Source: Anditalea sp035461405
GTDB lineage: Bacteria > Bacteroidota > Bacteroidia > Cytophagales > Cyclobacteriaceae
DNA: 64,000 nt
Reading direction: 5' to 3'
Assembly (NCBI GenBank): GCA_035461405.1
Contig: DATHVH010000323.1
Span: 1-64,000 of the forward strand
Below the pieces are notes generated by a model that worked only from the letters and a program-made list of their open reading frames with translations, was not told the origin of the DNA and did not search any database. Both the position numbers and the translations under genes were made by a program. The stretch's first letter is position 1, and every line of letters starts with the position of its first letter. Positions 45,126 through 54,875 of this stretch are shown piece by piece.

Positions 45126-48100
45126 ATGAAAAGACTCTTACCGCTTTTGCTTTTTCTAATAGTGGGAATAGCTCATGCACAAGTAACTATTCGAGGGACG
45201 GTCACCTCAGAAACTGATGGCCTTGGTATACCCGGGGTTACCGTACAGGTAAAAGAAACAAATGCAGGTGTCGCTACAGACATTGATGGGAATTTCTCCA
45301 TCACAGCAAGTAGTGGTCAGACTTTAATTTTTCGATCAATGGGCTATAAAACCCGTGAAATATTAATAGAAAACCAAACTACTTTAAACCTCACTTTAAC
45401 TGAAGACCTAGCCAGTCTTGATGAAGTGGTGGTAGTGGGATATGGTACCATGAGAAAAAAAGATATGACCAGTGCGCATGTATCCGTCACTTCTGAAGAT
45501 ATCAATAGAACCGTCAACACCACTGTGGAGCAAGCTCTACAGGGCCGTGCTGCCGGTGTATATGTGACCCAAAACACAGGTGCTCCTGGAGGTGGTATAT
45601 CGGTAAATATCAGAGGTGTCAGCTCTATCAGCGGTACTACCGAACCGCTCTATGTAATAGATGGAGTTCAGATTCAGCCGGCTTCTGTATCCTTTGGAGC
45701 CACTGCTGCTACCAATCCTTTAGCTGCGCTGAATCCAAGTGATATAGAATCCATGGAAATATTACAGGGTCCATCTGCGACTGCCATATACGGTTCTAGA
45801 GGTACTAATGGCGTGGTACTCATTACTACTAAAAGAGGTCAATCCGGAGATATTTTGGTGAGTTATAATTATCTGTACAGTTTACAGGATAAACCTACAC
45901 CACTAGCTACTATGAACCTTCAGCAGTATGCTGGAATGGTAGGCGAGATAAACAATGTAATTGGAGGTGAGACTCCTGCAGCTTTCCTAGATCCATCTTT
46001 ATTAGGTGTAGGTACTAACTGGCAGAGGGAATTATTTCAGACAGCTGGACTACATAAACACTCACTCAATCTGAGCGGCGGTAGTGAGAAAACAAATTTT
46101 TTCCTTTCTGGTGAATATTTTGACCAGGAAGGTATCGCTATAGGCTCTGGATTTCAGAGATATTCTTTAAGACTCAATTTGGATAATCAGACTAGAAGTT
46201 GGTTGAAATTAGGCGTTAACCTACAGGTATCAGAAACTGATGAGCAACTGGCTACAGGAAGTACCGATGTCATCACAAATGCCATTCAAATGGGCCCGCA
46301 TATACCTGTCACAAATCCTGACGGCAGCTGGGGTGGTGCTGACCCTATCAACGGAAGTAGCTTACAGTTTACTCCTGCCAATCCCATAGCTTTAGCCAAC
46401 CTTTTAGACAGGTCTCTTACCAGAAGAGGTGTCTTGGGTGGATTTACCGCTGATGTCAATATCGTAGAAGGTTTGACATTCCGTACTCAGCTGAATGGAA
46501 ACATTAACTATTCTAACGGCAGCTTTTTTACTCCTACGTATAGACTTGGTGTAGTAAGTAATGATGTAAACACATTGGTAAAAAGATCTGAAAACAGTTT
46601 TTATTGGAACTGGGCCCAGATCTTAAACTATAGCAAATCATTTGGCAGACACTACGTGGATGTAATGGCCAGCCATGAAGCCCAAGCTTCCAGATATGAA
46701 TTTATGGAAGCTACCCGTCAAAATTTCCCCTCTAATGAACTTCCTGCTTTAGGTCTGGGCTCTGCCCAAGGTGCTACCAACAGTGGAGGGTTAGGCCATT
46801 GGGCTATGGAATCCTATTTCGGTAGATTAAATTATACTTATGATGACAGGTATATTGTACAAGGTGCTGTCCGTGCCGATGGTTCAGCAAACTTTGGCCC
46901 TGAAAACAGATGGGGATACTTTCCTTCAGTCTCAGCTGCCTGGAGAGTATCTGAGGAGAGTTTTATGAGTGACTTAAACTGGGTGGATGAATTTAAGATC
47001 AGAGTGGAAACAGGCCTAACTGGAAATCAGGGTAATGCTGGTGCTATTTTCGCCCCTCTTAGCTCCCCAAGCATTCCAACACCATTTGGAGGGGGATTCC
47101 TAGTTTCCAGATTTGGTAACCCTGGCCTTCAATGGGAAGAAACGCTTACCAATAATATTGGGTTTAATTTAAACTTATTCAACAGTAGGATCCAGTTAGA
47201 AGGTGATTTTTATGTAAAGAAAACCGACAACCTTTTACTGCCAAATCCATTGCCATGGTACATGGGAACTTCAGGTGAAGGAAGTATTGGAACACCTACT
47301 GTGAATATAGGAGCGCTAGAAAACAGAGGTTGGGCTTTTACTATAAACACCATAAATATTGACAATAGAGCCACTGGATTTAGCTGGAATTCTAATTATA
47401 ATATTTCCGGTTTCAGAACCAATGTAACTCAATTTTTTAGCGAATCTGCCTTTATTGACAGGACAGCATGGTACATGAATAACTTTACCCAACGTGCAGT
47501 GGTAGGTCTTCCACCATGGATGTTTTTTGGCTATCAGTATGATGGTATCTTCCAGTCTATAGAAGAGATCGAAGGCAGTCCAGTGCCGGCCGATAATAAT
47601 GGAAACAGACTCCCTACTGGTGTAGATGGTGTGTATGTCGGTGATGTGAAATTTAAAGATTTGAATGGCGACGGTATTATAGATGAGCGCGATCAGACTT
47701 TCCTAGGCAATCCATGGCCTACCTTCAGCTTTGGTATGACTCAGCAGTTTAACTATAAAAACTTCACTTTGGATATATTGGTAACCGGTTCGTATGGCAA
47801 TAAAATCTATAATTTCAATAGATTTAGAAATACCGATCCTAACAACATCTTCTTGGGAAGGAATATGCTCCTAGAGACTTATGGCTACGCTCAGATAATA
47901 ATGGATGATCAGGGAAATCCAATTATTGCTAACCCTGATACAGAAATACCTAGAATCAATATTACTGATCTCAATGGTAATTTTACTAGGATCACTGACA
48001 AATTTGTAGAAGACGGATCATATATAAGAGTGAAAAATATCCAGTTAGGTTATCAGGTACCAAGAAGCATGCTGGCTGGGCAGAATGTCGTAAGAGGCGC

Positions 48101-48278
48101 AAGAGTTTCTTTTGGAGTGCAGAATGCCTTTACATTTACCAAATATTCCGGATTTGATCCTGAAGTGGGTGCGTATGTAGGAAACAATGTTTCTGCAGCC
48201 AGTCAATTGATAGGCGTGGATTCCGGCAGATACCCTCTTACCAGAATGTATACTTTCAGTTTAGGTATTGATTTCTAA
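45126..48278 (+). CDS. SusC/RagA-type TonB-linked outer-membrane transporter
   Basis: A 1050-residue outer-membrane transporter that imports oligosaccharides with TonB energy. Signal peptide 1-18 (ending AHAQ); CarboxypepD_reg-like domain with TIRGTVTSETDGLGIPGVTVQ (about 20-100); the linker DEVVVVGYGTMRKKDMTSA (about 100-120); TonB plug (about 120-230) with GAPGGGISVNIRGVSS; then the barrel of about 22 strands, ending TFSLGIDF with Phe. It is immediately followed by susD, as usual. The substrate, from neighbours, is a beta-1,4-glucan oligosaccharide. Confidence 0.96.
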   Translation: MKRLLPLLLFLIVGIAHAQVTIRGTVTSETDGLGIPGVTVQVKETNAGVATDIDGNFSITASSGQTLIFRSMGYKTREILIENQTTLNLTLTEDLASLDEVVVVGYGTMRKKDMTSAHVSVTSEDINRTVNTTVEQALQGRAAGVYVTQNTGAPGGGISVNIRGVSSISGTTEPLYVIDGVQIQPASVSFGATAATNPLAALNPSDIESMEILQGPSATAIYGSRGTNGVVLITTKRGQSGDILVSYNYLYSLQDKPTPLATMNLQQYAGMVGEINNVIGGETPAAFLDPSLLGVGTNWQRELFQTAGLHKHSLNLSGGSEKTNFFLSGEYFDQEGIAIGSGFQRYSLRLNLDNQTRSWLKLGVNLQVSETDEQLATGSTDVITNAIQMGPHIPVTNPDGSWGGADPINGSSLQFTPANPIALANLLDRSLTRRGVLGGFTADVNIVEGLTFRTQLNGNINYSNGSFFTPTYRLGVVSNDVNTLVKRSENSFYWNWAQILNYSKSFGRHYVDVMASHEAQASRYEFMEATRQNFPSNELPALGLGSAQGATNSGGLGHWAMESYFGRLNYTYDDRYIVQGAVRADGSANFGPENRWGYFPSVSAAWRVSEESFMSDLNWVDEFKIRVETGLTGNQGNAGAIFAPLSSPSIPTPFGGGFLVSRFGNPGLQWEETLTNNIGFNLNLFNSRIQLEGDFYVKKTDNLLLPNPLPWYMGTSGEGSIGTPTVNIGALENRGWAFTINTINIDNRATGFSWNSNYNISGFRTNVTQFFSESAFIDRTAWYMNNFTQRAVVGLPPWMFFGYQYDGIFQSIEEIEGSPVPADNNGNRLPTGVDGVYVGDVKFKDLNGDGIIDERDQTFLGNPWPTFSFGMTQQFNYKNFTLDILVTGSYGNKIYNFNRFRNTDPNNIFLGRNMLLETYGYAQIIMDDQGNPIIANPDTEIPRINITDLNGNFTRITDKFVEDGSYIRVKNIQLGYQVPRSMLAGQNVVRGARVSFGVQNAFTFTKYSGFDPEVGAYVGNNVSAASQLIGVDSGRYPLTRMYTFSLGIDF

Positions 48279-48295
48279 AGCAAAAAACGAATAAT

Positions 48296-49954
48296 ATGAA
48301 AATATATAATAACATCAGAAATATAGCCATGGGTGCTGCGCTTATACTGGGCGGTACTATGGCCTGCTCCCCGGATTTCTTGGATAGACCACCATTAGAC
48401 GCTATAGTAGATGCCAATTTCTATCAAAATGATGATCAGGTTCTATCTGCCTCAGCGCCTCTTTATAATATAGTTTGGTTTGCGTATAATGACAAAGCTT
48501 CTCACGGATTAGGCGATGCCCGAGGAGGTGTACTTACCTCCGGATCATACCAACTACAGAATGTAAGATTTAATACCACCGGTGAAACCCCAGAGAATGG
48601 AGATGCCTGGAGATCATTCTACAACGTGGTAGCCCAGTCTAATTCTATGATAAACAATATCAATACTTTTGCGGGTGAAGCGGTTACTAATCGGATTAAA
48701 AACCATGCATTGGCAGAAGGTAGATTTATGAGAGCTTTGGCCTACTCCTATCTGGTACAGAATTATGGTCCAGTGCCGATCATTACCAATAATACTACTT
48801 TACTTCAAGACACTACCCTTACAAGGCATACTGAAGAATCTGTGTGGCAGTTTATCATCAAAGATCTCCGCTTTGCTGCAGAAAATTTGCCTGCCCAATC
48901 TATTCAGAGAGGAAGACTAAATCAGTGGAGTGCAGAAGGTATGTTGGCTAAAATGTACCTGACTAAAGCGGGTATAAGCGGAACGAGAAACCGAACCGAT
49001 ATGGATAGTGCTGCATATTATTCCAAAAGGGTAATTGACAATAGCGGTGCAACATTATTGCCTGAATATGAGGATCTATTTAAAATAGCCTTTAATAATA
49101 ATGACGAAACCTTAGCTGCACTTCAGTGGACTTATAATGCAGGCCAATCCAATGCATGGGGAGCACAGAATTCAGTTCAGGCATTCCTGGCATTTGGATC
49201 TGAAATCACTGGCTTTGGAGATGGATGGGGTGGAGACATTGGCGCTTCCAAATGGATGTTAGAATTATACGATGATCTAACTTTCGATAAAAGAAGAAAA
49301 GCTACCTTCATGCTTCCAGGTGATCATTACCCATATATCACCCAGGTGCCTCCAGGGGGATCTCCTCAGCAGCTTAGAGTACCGGCACGAAGTGAGGAAG
49401 CCGGAAGGGTATATAACACTCGTGCATGGGTGAAAAAATATGTAGTAGGAAGACCGGAAGACAATGATGGCCGGGTAGTACAGCAGGGTACGGAAATCAA
49501 TACCTATATCCTTAGATTGGCGGATGTCTACCTAACTTATGCAGAAGCTATCTTGGATGTTAATCCTGGAGAAGCTTTGACATACTACAATTTGGTGAGA
49601 CAAAGAGCGGGGGTTAATGCTAAATCAAGCATTACCTGGGAAGATATTTTCCATGAGAGGATAATGGAATTTGCTATGGAAGGACAGGCATGGTATGAGT
49701 TTACAAAGTTGCATTATTATGATGCTAACAGGGCATATCAGATATTGGCCAACCAAGATAGGGGTACTTTCAGGATTTACCCAGACCAGATACCTAATCC
49801 CTCTCTTTGGGAGATCGTAATTCCTGATTCGGATAATACACCTAGAAACTTTCCGGTCAATTCCAGCAATTTTAGAATTCCAATCCCTTCAGTGGAATTA
49901 TCTAGAGCACCTAATCTTAGGAAAGCACCAGTACCTTACAACTTTAACCAATAG
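48296..49954 (+). CDS. SusD/RagB family glycan-binding lipoprotein
   Basis: A 552-residue surface lipoprotein that closes over SusC like a lid and binds oligosaccharide. The signal ends at TMAC (C24), followed by SPDFLDRPPLDAI, a typical SusD start; the N-terminal tetratricopeptide helices with EGRFMRALAYSYLVQNYG (about 141-160) are clear, as is the C-terminal part with IYNTRAWVKKYV and FHERIMEFAMEGQAWYEF, and the ending has the usual FRIPIPSVELSRAPNL. It starts 17 bases after susC; together they form one glycan import unit. Confidence 0.95.
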   Translation: MKIYNNIRNIAMGAALILGGTMACSPDFLDRPPLDAIVDANFYQNDDQVLSASAPLYNIVWFAYNDKASHGLGDARGGVLTSGSYQLQNVRFNTTGETPENGDAWRSFYNVVAQSNSMINNINTFAGEAVTNRIKNHALAEGRFMRALAYSYLVQNYGPVPIITNNTTLLQDTTLTRHTEESVWQFIIKDLRFAAENLPAQSIQRGRLNQWSAEGMLAKMYLTKAGISGTRNRTDMDSAAYYSKRVIDNSGATLLPEYEDLFKIAFNNNDETLAALQWTYNAGQSNAWGAQNSVQAFLAFGSEITGFGDGWGGDIGASKWMLELYDDLTFDKRRKATFMLPGDHYPYITQVPPGGSPQQLRVPARSEEAGRVYNTRAWVKKYVVGRPEDNDGRVVQQGTEINTYILRLADVYLTYAEAILDVNPGEALTYYNLVRQRAGVNAKSSITWEDIFHERIMEFAMEGQAWYEFTKLHYYDANRAYQILANQDRGTFRIYPDQIPNPSLWEIVIPDSDNTPRNFPVNSSNFRIPIPSVELSRAPNLRKAPVPYNFNQ

Positions 49955-49987
49955 ACTGTAGCAAGGTAATTTCACAAACCTAAAAAA

Positions 49988-51280
49988 ATGACATTTATGA
50001 AAAATATATTTCTTCAACTAAAAAGCCATCATGGCCTTCTTTCAGCTTTTGTTATGCTGCTGATTATGGGCAGCATGGCATCATGTACGGAAGATGAATT
50101 TGACACTTCTGCCCCACCGATTATCGAAAGGATAAGAAATACAAATCCTACTACTGCTGACAGTTCTTTTGTGAGTGCAACACTCGGTAGTACCTTAGCT
50201 ATACTCGGAAATAATCTAAGCACCACACTCGAAGTTTATCTTAATGATCACCCCCTCGGAGTAAATCCGGCCTATGTGACCAATAATACAGTTATTGTAC
50301 AGATCAGCGACTCTGTCCCTACCGTAGCTACTAATCCAGATGTAGTGAATAAACTCCGACTGGTAACCAGAGCGGGGGAAACTACCTATGATTTCCAAAC
50401 ACTGCCTCCGGCTCCTCAGGTACTGCAGGTAAAAAACCAATATGTAAGTACTGGTGATCAGCTTACCTTATATGGTAGATATTTTTACTTTGTGGATACG
50501 GTTTATTTCCCGGGAGAAGATGTATATGTCACTTCTGGTATCCAAACCAACGCTGCTGGAAATACGCTTAATGTAACGGTTCCTGAGGGATTGGATTTTA
50601 CAGAAAATGCAAATATAGTAGTAGTATCTAGAAGTGGTGCTTCGGCTACTAATCGGAATACCCAGATTTATTCTGGTCTAGGAATGGTAGCTGATTTTGA
50701 TACCCCTGGTGTGCTAAATTGGCCATGGGATTGGGGCTGGGGAATTTCGGGTGATATGATACGATCATCTCAGCCCGGCATATCCGCTCTTGACGGAAAT
50801 TTTGGTGGCATGAATCAAGCATTTCCTGCCAACTGGGGATGGAATAATGATAAAGTCATCAATCTGGCTGCCTGGAGTGGAGAACAGATGTTTCCTTCAG
50901 CTCCTGCCAACCTTTATAATCCGGCAGCAGCTGCCGCCAACTTTGATATTCGATTTGAATTGGCTATTAGCAGTGCGGAATCCATAGAAGGATTATCAGT
51001 ACAGATCTGGTATCCCGATAATAATGGCAATGAATTGGATTTCTTGATTCCTGTAAACCAGTTTGCAAGAACTACCGATGGAAGTTGGTACACCTTTTCG
51101 GCTAATATGACACAGCTTACTAATGGAAACACTCGATTAAACACCTATGCTGATTTCTTGGCTGGGGACCCGGGAGGGGTAAAGCAGCTAAGAATTCTAA
51201 TCCAGAATACCACAGGAAATGATATAAGAGCCAGTGTGGGTATAGATAATATCAGAATAGTACGCGCAGTGTTACCTTAA
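49988..51280 (+). CDS. Surface glycan-binding lipoprotein with TIG domains (SGBP-B-like)
   Basis: A 430-residue lipoprotein (signal ending SMASC, C33). One or two IPT/TIG beta-sandwich domains follow (about 48-220, with GSTLAILGNNLSTTLEVYLND), then a C-terminal domain (about 235-430) rich in Trp and Phe, with LNWPWDWGWGISG and FPANWGWNN, resembling the glycan-binding domain of xyloglucan-locus SGBP-B. It lies 33 bases past susD and fills the usual SusE/F role, holding polysaccharide at the surface. An ATG three codons later is an equally good start. The glycan is likely a beta-glucan, but the domain may bind xyloglucan or mixed-linkage glucan. Confidence 0.88.
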   Translation: MTFMKNIFLQLKSHHGLLSAFVMLLIMGSMASCTEDEFDTSAPPIIERIRNTNPTTADSSFVSATLGSTLAILGNNLSTTLEVYLNDHPLGVNPAYVTNNTVIVQISDSVPTVATNPDVVNKLRLVTRAGETTYDFQTLPPAPQVLQVKNQYVSTGDQLTLYGRYFYFVDTVYFPGEDVYVTSGIQTNAAGNTLNVTVPEGLDFTENANIVVVSRSGASATNRNTQIYSGLGMVADFDTPGVLNWPWDWGWGISGDMIRSSQPGISALDGNFGGMNQAFPANWGWNNDKVINLAAWSGEQMFPSAPANLYNPAAAAANFDIRFELAISSAESIEGLSVQIWYPDNNGNELDFLIPVNQFARTTDGSWYTFSANMTQLTNGNTRLNTYADFLAGDPGGVKQLRILIQNTTGNDIRASVGIDNIRIVRAVLP

Positions 51281-51387
51281 TGATAATATAAGTGCAAATG
51301 TTCTCATATAATTAAAGGGTTTTATATTATTCATGGAGCAGCTTTTGGCTGCTCTAAGTCTATAATACTTATTTAGTTTGTCAATAA

Positions 51388-54300
51388 ATGATCAAATTCA
51401 TATCCATATCCATATCCTTAAGCTTAAGCTTAATAGCTTGTCTTTGGTCCTGTACTGAACCAGCGATAGATAATCCAACATTGTTTGAATTGGTACCCCC
51501 TGAACAGTCAGGTATACAATTCAATAATACGATAAAGGAAACGGCATTGGCTAATATTCTTACATATCAGTATTTCTATAATGGAGGTGGTGTAGCCGTG
51601 GGAGATGTTAACAATAACGGATTAATGGATTTGTTTTTTACCGGAAATATGACTGCCAATAAACTTTATTTAAATAAAGGCAACTTAGAATTTCAGGATA
51701 TTACCCTTGCTACAGGTACAGCAGGTCGGGAGGATCACTGGACCACTGGGGCTGTAATGGTAGATATAAACGGTGATGGGCTGATGGACATTTATGTGTG
51801 CTATTCAGGTAATTTACCCACTGATGCACGGAGAAATCAGTTGTTCGTAAACCAGGGACCAGACGAGCAGGGGATTCCATATTTTGAAGAAATGGCAAAA
51901 GCATATGGAATAGATGACCCAGGATATAGTACATCAGCTTTATTTTTTGATTACGATCTAGATGGTGATTTAGATCTTTTATTATTACAGCATAATCCTG
52001 AATTGTATAGCAATCTCGATGAATCAAATTTCAGAAAAAGATTACAGGAGATAGATCCTGATATGAGTACTAAGCTTTATAGAAACAAGGGAGAAAGTTT
52101 TGAAGATGTATCTGATCAAGTCGGACTGAGCGGCTCTCCCTTGAGCTATGGCCTGGGTGCAAGTGTGGCTGATGTAAATGGCGATGGATATCCCGATATC
52201 TATATAGCCAATGATTACTCTTCCCCCGACTATCTATACATCAATAATGGTGATGGTACATTTACGGATCAAATATCAGAACAAATCGGGCATACCAGCC
52301 TATATGCTATGGGTATGGATATAGCAGATTTTAATAATGATGGGCTCATGGATATCTTCACCCTCGACATGCTTCCTGAGGATAATAGGAGACAAAAACT
52401 ACTTTTCAGCCCGGAAAACAATGATCATTTTGACCTCTTTGTGAAAGTAGGCCTTCATCATCAATATATGCGCAATATGCTGCAGATGAATAACGGAGAT
52501 GGCACTTTTAGCGAAATTGGGCAACTGGCTGGAATATCCAATACAGACTGGAGTTGGGCACCTCTTTTTGCAGATTTTAATAATAGCGGGAGAAAAGATT
52601 TATTTGTATCCAATGGTTTTCTCAAAGATCTAACTAATCTGGATTTTATAAATAATCGAAAAGAATATCTTAAAAACCAGAAAGTTACGCAAGCTGGATT
52701 AATGGAACTGATTAATTCTATGCCCGCCACTCCTTTGCAAAATTACCTTTTTGAAAACCATGGGGATCTGAGTTTTACTAATACAGCAACTGCTTGGGGA
52801 CTCGATCAACTCAGCAATAGTAATGGGGCAGTATATGTAGATCTGGACAATGACGGTGATTTGGAACTGGTAGTTAATAATATTAATCAGTCCGCTTTTA
52901 TCTATAAAAATAATGCACGTGAATCACAGAAAACCAATTATCTACAAATAGAATTAAAGGGTGAAGATAAAAACACCCAAGGACTGGGGTCAAGAGTAAC
53001 TTTATATGCTGATGGACATATCCAGTTACTCGATCAGAATCCCTATAGAGGTTACCAGGGAAATGTGAGTCCTGTGCTCCATTTTGGTTTAGGGGAATGG
53101 AAAAAGATAGACTCATTAGTAATTAACTGGCTAAATGGGTCTTCAGAAGTCATCTATAACCCGGAAAGCAATAGTCGTCTCATCTTGTCCCAAGCAAATG
53201 CTAGTAATCCACAAAAATCCAAAATTACGCAAACACCATTATGGCAGAGAGAGCCAACCGATAATGAAATGATTCATCATAATACCATTTTCAACGATTT
53301 TAAAAGGCAGACCCAGCTCATGGAAAATCTCAGTGCAAAAGGGCCTGTTCTTATTAAAGCGGATATAGATGGGGACGGTCTGGAAGATATTTTTTTGGGA
53401 GGAGGACTAGGACAGGCAGGAAAGATTTTTCTTCAAAATAAAAATGGTGAATTTAGGGAATCAAGAGATGCTTTTGATGAATATGATGAGGAAGCAGTGG
53501 ATGTCCATGCAGCTTTCTTCGATGCAAATCAAAATGGCCATTTAGACCTATATGTAGTAAGAGGTGGCTATCACCAATTTAAAAGTGGAGACCATAAATT
53601 AAGGGATGAACTATATATAAATGACGGAACCGGAAATTTTACTAAAAGCCCAGAAGGTAGCTTACCAGCAAGATATAGCAGTAGTTCGGTAGCTGTTCCT
53701 ATAGATTTTAACAAAGATGGCCATATCGATCTATTTATTGGGGGAACTTATGTGCCCGGAAGATTTCCGGAGTCAGATGAAAGTTACGTATTACTAAATC
53801 AGGGCAATGGAACATTCATAACTGTAGAAGGAAATGAATGGCCCCTGCTATCGTCGCTTAAACGTATCAATGATGCAGTTGCCATAGATATAAACAATGA
53901 TGGCAATTCAGAACTTATTATAGCCTCCGAGTGGGCATCTATAATAATATTAAGTGTTTCAGGCGCTAAACTGGAAAATGTAACTGATCAATATTTCAGT
54001 GAAAATCATACTGGACTCTGGAAAAGTATCTTGATAGAAGATCTGGATGGAGATGGAAAGTTAGAATTAGTAGTAGGAAACCTTGGTTTAAATTCCCAAT
54101 ACAAGGCTAGCAAAGATCAAACTATGCAAATGCATTTTGCGGATTTTGATAATAATGGCTCGGTTGATCCTTTACTTTCCTTTTATCTCAATGGTAAGAG
54201 ATATCCATATCTTTCCCGAGATGAACTGACTGCTCAGATGTATAGAAAAAAAGCTCAATTTCCTACCTACAGACAATATGCTGATGCCACTATGGAACAG

Positions 54301-54702
54301 ATATTAACAAAGGAAGAATTGAATAACGCAGAAATATTAGAAGTAAATACTTTAGAAACAATGTTATTTACCTTTCGAGATGGTAAATTCATTTCCTCAC
54401 CTCTACCCCGCGAAGTTCAGATGGCACCGGTTGCTTCCATTACAGCAATAACTTCTGAGAAAGGGCAGAAAGATATATTCATAGCTGGAAATAGCAATCA
54501 TTCTAGAATAAAAATCGGTAAAATGGATGCTAATCACGGCATATTACTTAGGGCCAATGAAAATTTAAATTATAGCTATATACCTCAATATCTTTCTGGG
54601 TTTAAATTAAGGGGCGATATAAATAAATCTTTGATTATCAATGATAAATTATACCTAGGAATACACCATTTTCCTGTAGCGGTATATAGGACAGCTCAAT
54701 AA
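51388..54702 (+). CDS. FG-GAP/VCBS and ASPIC/UnbV repeat lipoprotein
   Basis: A 1104-residue exported lipoprotein (C22 after LWS). It consists mostly of FG-GAP/VCBS-type repeats with calcium-loop motifs such as DVNNNGLMDLFF, DINGDGLMDIY, DVNGDGYPDIYIAN, DIDGDGLEDIFLGGG and DFNKDGHIDLFIGG, which fold as beta-propeller blades, with an ASPIC/UnbV domain (about 515-605, GLGSRVTLYADG and FGLGEWKKIDSLVINW). This type resembles CRTAC1-like proteins. In PULs such proteins are common but seldom characterised; a surface glycan-binding or enzyme-scaffold role is inference. It lies between SGBP and GH9 on the same strand. Confidence 0.88.
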   Translation: MIKFISISISLSLSLIACLWSCTEPAIDNPTLFELVPPEQSGIQFNNTIKETALANILTYQYFYNGGGVAVGDVNNNGLMDLFFTGNMTANKLYLNKGNLEFQDITLATGTAGREDHWTTGAVMVDINGDGLMDIYVCYSGNLPTDARRNQLFVNQGPDEQGIPYFEEMAKAYGIDDPGYSTSALFFDYDLDGDLDLLLLQHNPELYSNLDESNFRKRLQEIDPDMSTKLYRNKGESFEDVSDQVGLSGSPLSYGLGASVADVNGDGYPDIYIANDYSSPDYLYINNGDGTFTDQISEQIGHTSLYAMGMDIADFNNDGLMDIFTLDMLPEDNRRQKLLFSPENNDHFDLFVKVGLHHQYMRNMLQMNNGDGTFSEIGQLAGISNTDWSWAPLFADFNNSGRKDLFVSNGFLKDLTNLDFINNRKEYLKNQKVTQAGLMELINSMPATPLQNYLFENHGDLSFTNTATAWGLDQLSNSNGAVYVDLDNDGDLELVVNNINQSAFIYKNNARESQKTNYLQIELKGEDKNTQGLGSRVTLYADGHIQLLDQNPYRGYQGNVSPVLHFGLGEWKKIDSLVINWLNGSSEVIYNPESNSRLILSQANASNPQKSKITQTPLWQREPTDNEMIHHNTIFNDFKRQTQLMENLSAKGPVLIKADIDGDGLEDIFLGGGLGQAGKIFLQNKNGEFRESRDAFDEYDEEAVDVHAAFFDANQNGHLDLYVVRGGYHQFKSGDHKLRDELYINDGTGNFTKSPEGSLPARYSSSSVAVPIDFNKDGHIDLFIGGTYVPGRFPESDESYVLLNQGNGTFITVEGNEWPLLSSLKRINDAVAIDINNDGNSELIIASEWASIIILSVSGAKLENVTDQYFSENHTGLWKSILIEDLDGDGKLELVVGNLGLNSQYKASKDQTMQMHFADFDNNGSVDPLLSFYLNGKRYPYLSRDELTAQMYRKKAQFPTYRQYADATMEQILTKEELNNAEILEVNTLETMLFTFRDGKFISSPLPREVQMAPVASITAITSEKGQKDIFIAGNSNHSRIKIGKMDANHGILLRANENLNYSYIPQYLSGFKLRGDINKSLIINDKLYLGIHHFPVAVYRTAQ

Positions 54703-54753
54703 ATGTTTCATTTACCATTTACATTTAAAAAAAATACAACGATATGAAATCGA

Positions 54754-54775
54754 GCCTGACTGAAGGCAGACAGGC
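54754..54775. repeat. GC-rich hairpin in an otherwise AT-rich gap
   Basis: GCCTGACTG (54754-54762) and CAGACAGGC (54767-54775) pair around AAGG with one A-A mismatch. The surrounding 54750-54850 has a base composition unlike the rest of the gap, with no gene, and may be a decayed inserted segment. Confidence 0.45.
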
Positions 54776-54875
54776 ATGAGGCTGAGTAATAGAAGCAGAT
54801 TATAAAGAATGAGAGATTCCATCCCAACCTTCGATACGGGACAAGTTATGGCCATTAAAAAACTATTATAAACAT

